IMG/VR virus record: IMGVR_UViG_3300032086_003302
Span: 1 to 29,776 of that record
DNA from: a virus
Length of the DNA: 29,776 nucleotides
Strand: one strand, 5' to 3'
This document shows, piece after piece, positions 18,230-26,100 of this stretch. Under the pieces are notes generated by a model that was given only the letters and a program-made list of their open reading frames with translations, made no database searches and was not told where the DNA came from. The position numbers and the translations under genes were made by a program. Positions within the stretch are counted from its first letter, which is position 1. Every line of letters starts with the position of its first letter.

Positions 18230-18432
18230 ATTATATGCACAGTCGATTAGCTATTAGTATTATAATGGAAGCACAAAAATCAAAAAAGCTAGTTTATTTA
18301 AAAAAAGGTTTCATTCAAGTAGATGCTAAATCTATCCTAGGTGTGATGTCACTTGTAGATGTAGAGAATGTTGAAGTTATAACAGAGGATAAGGAAGTGT
18401 TACAAAAAATAAAAAAAATATTGGAGGGTTAG
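18226..18432 (+). CDS. HPr-like protein (PTS phosphocarrier family)
   Basis: 68-residue protein with the two diagnostic HPr sites. HSRLA at residues 5-9 corresponds to the HPr active-site H-A-R-P-A (His15 and Arg17), and DAKSILGVMSL at 33-43 corresponds to the Ser46 region (x-KSIMGVMSL). The His-to-Ser distance is 31 residues, exactly as between His15 and Ser46 in Bacillus HPr. The remaining pattern fits the HPr fold: helix after the His, strand KLVYLKKGFIQV, helix at the Ser, strand NVEVIT and a final helix. The first strand of HPr is missing with this start, and the Pro after Arg is Leu. HPr normally carries phosphate from Enzyme I and, when Ser-phosphorylated, controls carbon metabolism; here it may act as a mimic, decoy or virion protein. 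Confidence 0.78.
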   Translation: MNYMHSRLAISIIMEAQKSKKLVYLKKGFIQVDAKSILGVMSLVDVENVEVITEDKEVLQKIKKILEG

Positions 18433-18436
18433 AAAG

Positions 18437-18544
18437 ATGCCAAAAGGAATCGGATACGGAAAAAAAGCTGTAGCAAAATACGGTAAAAAGAAAGTCGAAG
18501 AGATGAAGAAGAAAAAAGCAAAGAAAAAAAGAGGTAAAAAATAA
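18437..18544 (+). CDS. Tiny lysine-rich protein, 35 aa
   Basis: 35-residue protein; by count 16 Lys and 1 Arg, about half of all residues. It starts MPKGIGYGKKAVAKYG and ends in long lysine runs. GGAGGG at 18423-18428 lies 8 bases before the ATG, and its TAA shares a base with the ATG of the next gene, so translation is likely despite its size. Such a peptide would bind nucleic acid or acidic surfaces. It may be a DNA-condensing virion component; no family was recognised with certainty. Confidence 0.65.
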   Translation: MPKGIGYGKKAVAKYGKKKVEEMKKKKAKKKRGKK

Positions 18545-18825
18545 TGCCTAGTAAAAAAGATCCTAGACTTGCTCGTGCAGGAGTATCAGGATATAACAAA
18601 CCAAAGCGTACACCCTCGCATCCCACAAAATCACATATTGTTGTGGCTAAAAGTGGTGAACAAGTAAAAACAATTCGCTTTGGACAACAAGGGGTATCAA
18701 CAGCAGGTAAGAAAAAAGATGCCAAGTCTAATGCTAGAAGAAAATCATTTAAAGCAAGACACGCAAAAAACATAGCAAAAGGAAAAATGTCAGCAGCATA
18801 CTGGGCAAATAAGGTCAAATGGTGA
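18544..18825 (+). CDS. Small basic phage protein (DUF6321-like)
   Basis: 93-residue protein, about 27% Lys+Arg. Visible blocks: DPRLARAGVSGYNKPKRTP at the N-terminus, SHIVVAKSGEQVKTIRFGQQG in the middle (a short strand pair) and a basic C-terminal helix ending MSAAYWANKVKW. From memory this matches a small conserved protein of many aquatic phages annotated as DUF6321; the domain number should be checked. AGAGGT precedes the ATG, which overlaps the previous stop. Function is unknown; the charge and conserved form suggest binding to DNA or RNA. Confidence 0.78.
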   Translation: MPSKKDPRLARAGVSGYNKPKRTPSHPTKSHIVVAKSGEQVKTIRFGQQGVSTAGKKKDAKSNARRKSFKARHAKNIAKGKMSAAYWANKVKW

Positions 18826-18835
18826 GGTGATATAA

Positions 18836-18994
18836 ATGGCTAAACGAGGATTATACGCGAATATACACGCGAAAAGAAGACGAATCAAAGCAGGTAGTGG
18901 AGAAAAAATGAGAAAACCAGGAAGTAAAGGTGCGCCTACAGCGGCAAACTTTAAGAGGGCAGCAAAAACTGCTAAGAAAAGAAGAAAGAGGTGA
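18836..18994 (+). CDS. Small arginine/lysine-rich protein, 52 aa
   Basis: 52-residue protein with 20 Lys+Arg (38% by count). It begins MAKRGLYANIHAKRRRIKAG and contains MRKPGSKGAPTA before a basic helix. I recall similar MAKRGLYANI proteins from marine phages, without known function. GAGGTGATAT lies just before the ATG. Third of three consecutive very basic proteins, which suggests a shared job such as DNA packing in the virion or binding host nucleic acid. Confidence 0.72.
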   Translation: MAKRGLYANIHAKRRRIKAGSGEKMRKPGSKGAPTAANFKRAAKTAKKRRKR

Positions 18995-18998
18995 TTAG

Positions 18999-19892
18999 AT
19001 GGCAACTAAAATATTAGTTCGAAGAGGTCTTGAAGCAGATCTTGATTCACAAACTTTAGATGAAGGTGAATTAGGTTTTACAACTGATGGTCTTGATTTA
19101 TATATAGGTTCAGATAATTCTTCAGTAACAGAAGGTTTTATTAAAATAAATCAAACTAATCGTATTGAGTATGATGGAACTGCTTTGACTTCAGCAACAG
19201 ACACAGATAATTTAAAAGAAGTTATCCAAAATCTTGATGCTGCATTAAAAGCAGAACAAGACGGTGTAGATTGGAAACTACTAGTAGAAGTAAATTCAGA
19301 TAATGTGAGTTCTTTATTGCTTAATTCCACATTAAACTCAGCAATCACTTTTGACAATACAAACTACGATTACAAATTTGTTGTTGATGCTTATACAAAT
19401 TTAGCAGATGTTTCTGGTTCATTTACAATAAGATTAGAAGACGACTCAACAGCAGGAAAACATTCAAGCCTTAGACAAATTGCAAAAATGGAATCAACTG
19501 GATCATCAAGTGTTACAGGTGGTAATGAAGGAAACACAGGAGATTCAATTGATACAGGTCTTGTATTAAACACAGGTTCTCAAGGGAATCAAACTTTACT
19601 ACAATCTGAATTTGTTATATCAAAAGGTTTAGCATTTGCAACAGATACAAATATAAATGCTGATGTACATCCTTACATTGTTCGTGGTTCAGGAAGTATT
19701 GTAGGTGCAGAAACAACAGGACAAGCAAGTTCAACAGTATCATACAGTACACAATCAACATTCTCAGGAAGTTATTCCAAAGGTGTAGCTACAGGAGCTT
19801 CAGGAAATTTAACAAGTGTTCGTATATTTAACTTACCAGACGCTGGTTCAGTTGATAAAGTAAAGGTAAGAATTTATAAAAGAGTACGATAG
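18999..19892 (+). CDS. Fibre-like protein with phage GELGF-type N-terminal module
   Basis: 297-residue protein. The N-terminus (KILVRRGLEADL, then LDEGELGFTTDGLDLYIG, about residues 4-37) matches the short module found at the start of many phage fibres and virion-bound adhesins (R-R-G ... L-x-EGELGF-x-T-D ... L-x-IG). The remainder is Ser/Thr/Gly-rich and beta-type, with a stretch of Ser/Gly repeats near 155-195 and a strand-rich C-terminus. AGAGGTGAT lies just upstream. It is probably a second surface adhesin on head or tail, distinct from the long fibre; its attachment site is unknown. Confidence 0.75.
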   Translation: MATKILVRRGLEADLDSQTLDEGELGFTTDGLDLYIGSDNSSVTEGFIKINQTNRIEYDGTALTSATDTDNLKEVIQNLDAALKAEQDGVDWKLLVEVNSDNVSSLLLNSTLNSAITFDNTNYDYKFVVDAYTNLADVSGSFTIRLEDDSTAGKHSSLRQIAKMESTGSSSVTGGNEGNTGDSIDTGLVLNTGSQGNQTLLQSEFVISKGLAFATDTNINADVHPYIVRGSGSIVGAETTGQASSTVSYSTQSTFSGSYSKGVATGASGNLTSVRIFNLPDAGSVDKVKVRIYKRVR

Positions 19893-19902
19893 AGGTTAGG
19901 CT

Positions 19903-20091
19903 ATGAAAGTATATATTAAAAGAGATGGAAAACAAGAAGCAGTAGAAGCTTCGACCGTACAAGTTGGAAACACAACTTTAGAACAAATGTATGTAAAAAT
20001 ACAAAAATTAGAGAAAGATATGAATAAACTGATCGAAGAAAAGAAACAAGAAACAGAACAAACCAAAGCGTTTTTTCTCAAAAGACTATGA
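19903..20091 (+). CDS. Small protein with coiled coil, 62 aa
   Basis: 62-residue protein. The first about 20 residues form a short strand-type segment (MKVYIKRDGKQEAVEASTVQVG); the remainder is a charged helix (LEQMYVKIQKLEKDMNKLIE) with heptad-like spacing. AGAGGTTAGG lies a few bases before ATG 19903. Its TGA overlaps the next ATG in an ATGA, so the two are coupled. No family recognised; it may be a linker or regulator of the neighbouring virion genes. Confidence 0.62.
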   Translation: MKVYIKRDGKQEAVEASTVQVGNTTLEQMYVKIQKLEKDMNKLIEEKKQETEQTKAFFLKRL

Positions 20092-20417
20092 TAAAAAAAG
20101 AAGATATGTTAAAAATGTTTGATCAGTTTATAGAGGAACTTGCTCAGTTTTTAGTAGACAGTGGTGTCAAAGTAAAATCTGGAAAAATGGAGAATATAAA
20201 AAAACAAATAAAAGAATTAAAAGTATTAAATCCTAATAAAAGTTATGTGTCAATTATTACTGACAAAAATGGTTATGTAAAAGGGTATAATATAATGGAT
20301 GGTTTTATCGAGAATGTAGATCTCCCTGAAGATCTAATTAGAGGTTACTATAAAATAAATAAAAACAACAAGCCTGTGTTAGACAAAGGAAGACGCAGAG
20401 AGTTGTGGGGTGATTAA
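20088..20417 (+). CDS. Hypothetical protein, 109 aa
   Basis: 109-residue protein of unknown function. An N-terminal helix (about residues 4-25, KEDMLKMFDQFIEELAQFLV) is followed by a Lys-rich stretch, a strand pair (SYVSIITDKNGYVKGYNIMDG, about 52-72) and a basic end (KGRRRELWGD). Translation is coupled to the previous gene through ATGA. A TATAAT-containing string is embedded near 20283-20294 and could be a promoter for the following membrane genes. Confidence 0.62.
   Translation: MIKKEDMLKMFDQFIEELAQFLVDSGVKVKSGKMENIKKQIKELKVLNPNKSYVSIITDKNGYVKGYNIMDGFIENVDLPEDLIRGYYKINKNNKPVLDKGRRRELWGD
20279..20294 (+). promoter_or_regulatory. Possible internal promoter element, copy of the 4821-4836 string
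   Basis: AAAAGGGTATAATATA, identical over 16 bases to 4821-4836 in the portal-scaffold gap. CTGACA at 20260-20265 is a fair -35 match but 20 bases from the TATAAT, longer than usual. It lies inside a coding region. Low-confidence candidate for a promoter reading into the membrane-protein genes. Confidence 0.25.
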
Positions 20418-20825
20418 ATGCAAGATTTTTTAGATTTAGTTAACAATAACATCGAATACATTGTAGGTATCCCAGCGGTATCTGCAGCGTTTGCACTTGT
20501 TGCAAGATGGTCTGTAAATAAGTTAACAAGAGTTATTATTCCTTGGGTTGAAACTATTGTAGTTAAAACTATAGGACAGTTTTTCGGTGGAGAAAAAGCA
20601 GAAGATGTAAAACAACTTCCAATTGTAAAACAAATGGAATCATTGTTAAAAACTAATTTAGCTATTGCTGAAATGGAACTTATTAGATTAAAGAAAGAAA
20701 CTGTAAACCCATTGTACAGTAAAAAAGAAAGAACTGTATTTACAGCAATGTTTAATTCATTATACGAAATCTATAAAGATAAAATTTCTGAAGAAACAAA
20801 AGAAGCGTTAGGCGTATTTAAATAA
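20418..20825 (+). CDS. Membrane-associated protein with one transmembrane helix
   Basis: 135-residue protein with a likely membrane helix at about residues 13-29 (EYIVGIPAVSAAFALVAR), a second amphipathic or membrane-dipping helix at about 37-55 (TRVIIPWVETIVVKTIGQF) and a cytosolic helical C-terminus with many Lys/Glu. The start directly follows the previous stop, with GGGGTGATT before it. The stop shares a base with the ATG of the next membrane protein. The layout could fit a holin or antiholin, or a membrane-bound assembly factor; none can be chosen. Confidence 0.65.
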   Translation: MQDFLDLVNNNIEYIVGIPAVSAAFALVARWSVNKLTRVIIPWVETIVVKTIGQFFGGEKAEDVKQLPIVKQMESLLKTNLAIAEMELIRLKKETVNPLYSKKERTVFTAMFNSLYEIYKDKISEETKEALGVFK

Positions 20826-21238
20826 TGAGTAAATATATTAAACTATGGTTTGCTGTAGTTATGTCTTATTTAATAGCATATGGCGTACCATTAGTTGCAG
20901 CATTCTATTTATTTTCTACAGAGATTGAAGAAAAAGATTTCGGAGGATTTTTGTTTTTTACAATTGTCGGTTTTATTTTATTATTTCTATTGTTTAGAGC
21001 AAAGTATATTCTCAAAAAAATGAAAATGGGTTTTACAAAAATATTTATCAGATTGACACTAGCGTTGCTTGTTTGTTTTGTCTTTTATCAGTTTTTAATG
21101 TATGTTGATACAAATACGAAACTATTAGCACAGCAATTGATAGCAATTGTTGGTGGTCTTGTTTTAGCGTTTCCATTTAAAATGTGGGCAGTTAAACTTG
21201 ACAGTGAATATATTGAAAGGATAGGTGTCTTAGGATAA
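20825..21238 (+). CDS. Four-helix membrane protein
   Basis: 137-residue, very hydrophobic protein with four likely membrane helices at about residues 8-30, 40-57, 74-93 and 101-119, joined by short loops, and a Lys-rich loop between the second and third (RAKYILKKMKMG). No family recognised. Its start and stop each share a base with the neighbouring genes, so it is part of a tightly coupled trio of membrane proteins. A holin-like or membrane-remodelling role is possible but not shown. Confidence 0.68.
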   Translation: MSKYIKLWFAVVMSYLIAYGVPLVAAFYLFSTEIEEKDFGGFLFFTIVGFILLFLLFRAKYILKKMKMGFTKIFIRLTLALLVCFVFYQFLMYVDTNTKLLAQQLIAIVGGLVLAFPFKMWAVKLDSEYIERIGVLG

Positions 21239-22335
21239 TGGCTTTATATGAAAAAGAGTTTGAAAAAAGTAAAAATATAGCAAAAAATCAAGATAAGGCT
21301 TGGGATTGGTTTAAATCATCCGTGTGGGATCTTCTCATTGGTATTACAGTTATTGTATATATCACAACAGGTCTTATTGAGATTAGAGAAACAGGAAGAA
21401 GTATATGGGAAATATTAGCAACAGGCGCAGTGGCATTTATTTTTGGTATGACGCTGACACTTTTGTTTAATAAAAAAGGATTGATAAAAGGGACAACACA
21501 TCCTGAAGTTTTAAAGACAAATGAAGAACACAATCAAGCATATCGAGATGTTTTACCTTATATAAGTAAGGGAGATCAATGGTGTGAACTAGAAAACAAA
21601 GCAGCATTAAAAATTGTCAGAGAGCGTATTTTATCAAAAGCAGCACTTAACTACAAAGATTATTTTGACGAAGAAGGAAGATCACTAGATAATGATATGA
21701 CTTTTCCAAAAAGATTAAACAAAGCACAGAAAAAAAGATTTGTAGATAAAAGAAAAGCAGTTAGAAAAGCAATAAATGCAGAAATAACTTATTTAACACT
21801 TAGTGATTTAATTAGTAGTGGAGAAAAAGAAATGGATCCTAACTACTTAGGTCGTTCAAAATCAGATTATGACAGAGCAACTATTATAGGTAATACATTA
21901 GGTCGATTGATACCAGCAGCTATTGTAGGTTACTTTACTGTCAATTTACTAGACAACACATCAATTGCTCAGTTTATATGGACGGCATTACAAGCCCTAA
22001 TATTTGTTATTATGGGTTACTTAAAATATCTAAACGCATTTTACTTTGTAGTAGATGAAGATCGTATGAATAATAAAAAACGCATTGCGTATTTATATAA
22101 ATTCCTAGAATGGGTTAAAAAAGAGGTGAAAAAAGATGGCAACAGTACTAACGCCGCAACAGCTGGCAGCACAGAGGGAAAAGCTATTCCAACAACAGGA
22201 ACAAGCAACAATCCGATCAGCACAGCAGTCAGCGATGGCACAAAGAGCACAACTGCAACAGAGCCTGTCAGCAGCGAGACAGGATTACGAGTCAGCGAGA
22301 CTCCAAGCGCAGGAAGGCTTTTACCAACAAAATAG
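21238..22335 (+). CDS. Membrane protein with overprinted Ser/Thr-rich tail
   Basis: 365-residue protein. Likely membrane helices lie at about residues 29-47, 58-77, 221-238 and 246-265, with a charged cytosolic domain between the second and third (about 85-215). From about residue 300 to the end the sequence is Ser/Thr/Ala/Gly-rich and low complexity, and this part overlaps the next gene by 200 bases in another frame. The ATG shares a base with the previous stop. The four-helix core resembles no family I can name. The tail probably arose by reading into the neighbouring gene. Confidence 0.72.
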   Translation: MALYEKEFEKSKNIAKNQDKAWDWFKSSVWDLLIGITVIVYITTGLIEIRETGRSIWEILATGAVAFIFGMTLTLLFNKKGLIKGTTHPEVLKTNEEHNQAYRDVLPYISKGDQWCELENKAALKIVRERILSKAALNYKDYFDEEGRSLDNDMTFPKRLNKAQKKRFVDKRKAVRKAINAEITYLTLSDLISSGEKEMDPNYLGRSKSDYDRATIIGNTLGRLIPAAIVGYFTVNLLDNTSIAQFIWTALQALIFVIMGYLKYLNAFYFVVDEDRMNNKKRIAYLYKFLEWVKKEVKKDGNSTNAATAGSTEGKAIPTTGTSNNPISTAVSDGTKSTTATEPVSSETGLRVSETPSAGRLLPTK

Positions 22336-23155
22336 AGATGTATTAAGAGCGACATCAATGAGAGGACTTGCAGAAAGTGGGCAAGCTAACATTGCAGAAG
22401 TTCAATCTCAAGCAGCTTATGGAGAAACATTGTCTGGATTATATGGACAAAAACAAGCTGTTGAACAACAAGCAGTAACACAATCACAATTGATAGAACA
22501 AAGTGTTGCAGCTGCAACAACCGAAGCAAATATACAAAGAGGACAACAACAATTACAAAGTGACCAACAATTATTTAATGAAGTACAAGCAATCGAAGAT
22601 AATAAAAAAGCACAAATTGCACAATTAGCACAATTAGCAGACACAGGTGAGTATAGTGCGTCAAGACTTCAAAATCTTGCAGAAGCTTATGGAATCACAG
22701 ACGAAGATTTAACAATTGTTTTAAATGCGTCAACTTACTTTGATCCAACAGGTGATATTAAAATGCAAGAAAGATGGAATTGGGAAGAATTTTTTACACT
22801 TGTAGGAGCTTCAACCGCAGCAGGCGCAACGGCAGGAACCATAGCAGGAGCTCCAGGTCTTGGTACAGGTATAGGCGCAATTATAGGTTTTGTTTCTGGA
22901 GTTATTTCAGGAGCAGCTCAAAATTTATCATCAACAATGACTGTTTCAGGAGGAGGACAAGAATTTTCAGGTACTTCTGCACAAGTTATCAATCAGGTTA
23001 ATAATTTTTATGCAGGAAAAGAAGGTTCTGAAGCTATTTCTGCAGCAATTGATACATCTTTTACAGGAACAGCAGACAAAGTTGTATTTAAATACAGAGG
23101 TCAAACTTTTAGTACATATAATGAGGCTTTAAAAGCGTACAGAGATTCACAATAA
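22136..23155 (+). CDS. Internal virion (ejection) protein candidate
   Basis: 339-residue protein with an N-terminal Gln/Ala-rich helical region (about residues 1-165, predicted coiled coil) and a Gly/Ala-rich membrane-active segment at about 223-262 (STAAGATAGTIAGAPGLGTG, then GAIIGFVSGVISGAA) with small-xxx-small spacing. Such a glycine-zipper segment fits proteins released from the capsid to form a channel in the host envelope. The start is supported by AGAGGTGA at 22122-22129, 6 bases before the ATG. The first 66 codons overlap the previous gene. It sits right before the very large internal protein, as ejection proteins do in podoviruses. Confidence 0.7.
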   Translation: MATVLTPQQLAAQREKLFQQQEQATIRSAQQSAMAQRAQLQQSLSAARQDYESARLQAQEGFYQQNRDVLRATSMRGLAESGQANIAEVQSQAAYGETLSGLYGQKQAVEQQAVTQSQLIEQSVAAATTEANIQRGQQQLQSDQQLFNEVQAIEDNKKAQIAQLAQLADTGEYSASRLQNLAEAYGITDEDLTIVLNASTYFDPTGDIKMQERWNWEEFFTLVGASTAAGATAGTIAGAPGLGTGIGAIIGFVSGVISGAAQNLSSTMTVSGGGQEFSGTSAQVINQVNNFYAGKEGSEAISAAIDTSFTGTADKVVFKYRGQTFSTYNEALKAYRDSQ

Positions 23156-23167
23156 GGAGGTAAGTAA

Positions 23168-26100
23168 ATGGCAAAATTTAGTATAGTGTCAAAGAAAACC
23201 AAAGCAACTAAAGCTTTAGAAAAATTGTTAAGAGAAACAGAAAAAAGAAAAAAGAAAAAAGAAATCTTACCTTATGATCCTAGTAAACAAGCTGAAGGTA
23301 TAAAACAAAGACTTGAAGGCTCTGATCTTGATGTTAAAAAATTCACAGATAAAAGAAATGTTATTGAAAAATTCTTCAATGTGACACCAGAACAAAACTT
23401 TTTGTTTGATGTATTTGAAGTTATTGGTCGACCACAACAAGTTCTTTTTAACGCAATTAAAGCAGGTCAAGAAGGTGAAGATGTTGGTAAAGCAATGCTT
23501 TCTGGTCTCAGAGGAGATCAAGAAGTTTACTTTAAAGAAATATTAAATAATGCTGGAATCACAGAAGAAAGTGGCGACACTTTTGGTGCAGATGATGTTC
23601 TTGGTTTTTTAGGAGATGTCTTTTTAGATCCTGTTGATTTAGCACTTATAGCAGCTTCTCCATTTACAGGTGGTGCAACAGGTGCAATTGTATTTGTAGA
23701 TAAATCTTTAGATGGTTTAGAAGCAGCTAAAAAGTCTTTAAGAGTGTTAGAAACAGCGGCAGAAAGTTTAGAAGCAGGAAGTAAAGCATTAAAACAAGCA
23801 ACAAAAAGAATAAAAACTTTAAAGAAAACTATTAACAAATTAGAACCAGCAGTTTCTAAATTTAATGATTTGAAAAAAGCAGCACAAAAAGTTATTGACA
23901 TAGAAAAAGTACAAGATGCGTCAAAATTTGACATAAAAGAAGCAAAAAGAGCATATGAAAAAGCATTATATCCATTAAAAGTTAGAAAATCACCACTAGA
24001 TATGGCATTTAGAGCGTCAAAATGGGGAATAAAGTCAGGTGCAAAAGTATTTGATAACTCAGTAACCAAATTTTTAACAAACTTAGACGCCAGAGCAATT
24101 GAAAAATACGGTGGTGAAGGAACAGAATTAGCTAAAAGATATATTAAAAAATCAGAAAGCTATACAAATTTTAAAGGACAAGTCAAAGCTATTTTTGATG
24201 CAGGAAAAAATTTACCAAAAGAGATGATTCGTAAAGTAATGGGTAGAGGAGACGCATTAACAGAAGAACTTTTAATATTACAAGGAGCTTTGGGAGAAAA
24301 TATAGACACATTCACAAAAAAACTTAATCAATTAACAGGAAAAAATTATTCAGTTGATCAAGCATCCGTTATTTTACAAGATATGATCGAGTATAAATTA
24401 AAACCTAAAGGAAACTTTAGAGAAATGATTGCAAAACCATCTAGAGCAAAATTAGATGCTAATTTAAAAGACACTTTTGTACAAACAATACATAAATATT
24501 TAGGTGGTGATGAGTACAAAACAGTAGATGAACTATCTGAGTTTTTATTTACACAATATACAACTAAAGATGGAACTGTTGTGTTTACAATGAACTCTGA
24601 AAATGCAGCAGTTATACAACAAAAAGTAGAAGATGTAATTAAAGCACAAGAGGAAGCATACAAACCTATAGCAAATCAAGTTAGAGAAATACAAGAACAA
24701 AAAAGAAAAGCACTTGAATATTATAACGCAAGAGATAATGACTTAATTATTGAAGATGTCGATGGCAAACCAACATTAACGCGTTCAGGCGCATCAAATG
24801 CAACAAAAAGACAAGCTAATGATTTAATCGATTCTGATATTATATCTAGAAATGTAGGCGAATCTGGTAAGTTTGACAGTAATGAAGATATTACAAGAGC
24901 GGTAGTAGAACAAAGAAGTCGATTAAGACAACAAGAAAAAACATTAAAAGCACAATTAAGAAATGCAACTGGAGAACAAGCACAAGCATTAAGAGCACAA
25001 TTAAATGAAATTACAGAAAAAATAAATCGTGTTCAAGAATTAAATAAAGAAGTAACAAGGGCAAGAAGAACAGCCGCAAGAGAGTTAGATCCATTATTAA
25101 ATCCTGACAGATATGACATAGAAGCAGTACAAGCACCATATAAAGGAAATCTTTTAGAAGTTGATTTAGCTAACGAAGTTGATTTACCACGATTTTATAG
25201 CACAGAAGAAAGACAATTACTAGATGCAAGATGGGCTGATGAAGAATTAGCAGGTATTGTCAACGAATCTAAAAAAAGATTAGATTCAATGTATCAAAAA
25301 ATAGATGAAGCGATGGGAACAAACTTTGTTGCAAGAGGAGGAGATGGTTATGTACGACACACGCTAACTCCAGATTCAGAAGAATTATTAAAACTAGATG
25401 GAACACCAAAAGATTTTGATGGTGAACTAAAAGGTAATACTTCTTCATTTGCATACAGAGAATGGCGTATGTCTGTTTTAGAAGCAAATAAATTACAGGA
25501 AACTTTTTTAGAAGCACGATTAAAAGATCGTAATTTAAATCCTAAGAAAAGAGCTATTATAGAAAAAGCAAAAGAATCTGGTTTATTTGCAAGAGAATTA
25601 AATAAATCTGTAGCTGATTTTATTGTAGACGCTAAGAAAATATCGAAAACTTCTGCACTTTATGATGAACTTATACTAGCAGGAACTTTTGATGATGATA
25701 ATCTTGTCACACCGTTAGCAGAAAATAAAAAATATTTTGGTAAAACACGCATTGAAAAGAAAGATCTGATTGAAAAATTAAATAAAATTAAAGAATATAG
25801 ACGAGATTCTAAAGCAATAGATAATTTTATCGAACAATTTAAAAACAGACCAGGTGAAGTATTTTTTATAGATCAAGGATTATCTGACCTTATTGGTGTT
25901 GCAGGAAATACAAAACAATCATCATTCTTTTTATCAATGATTGAAGGACTAAATAATATATTTAAAAAATTCTCACTATTAACACCAGGTTTTCATTTAC
26001 GAAATGGTATTGGTAACTACACAAACTTATACTTATCTGGTATTGATATGCCAAAGTATAATACTTATTTAGGAAGTACTTTAGAGACACTAAACAAAGG

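Noticed and set aside
22041-22358. 105-aa open frame on the minus strand across the dual-coding overlap
   Set aside because: Hydrophobic low-complexity product, no start signals; it is open because the region has unusual base composition from two overlapping plus-strand frames.
23527-24069. 180-aa open frame on the minus strand inside the large internal protein
   Set aside because: Antisense to a continuous 1342-aa gene with a strong ribosome site; the frame reads as a mirror of Ala/Lys-rich codons.
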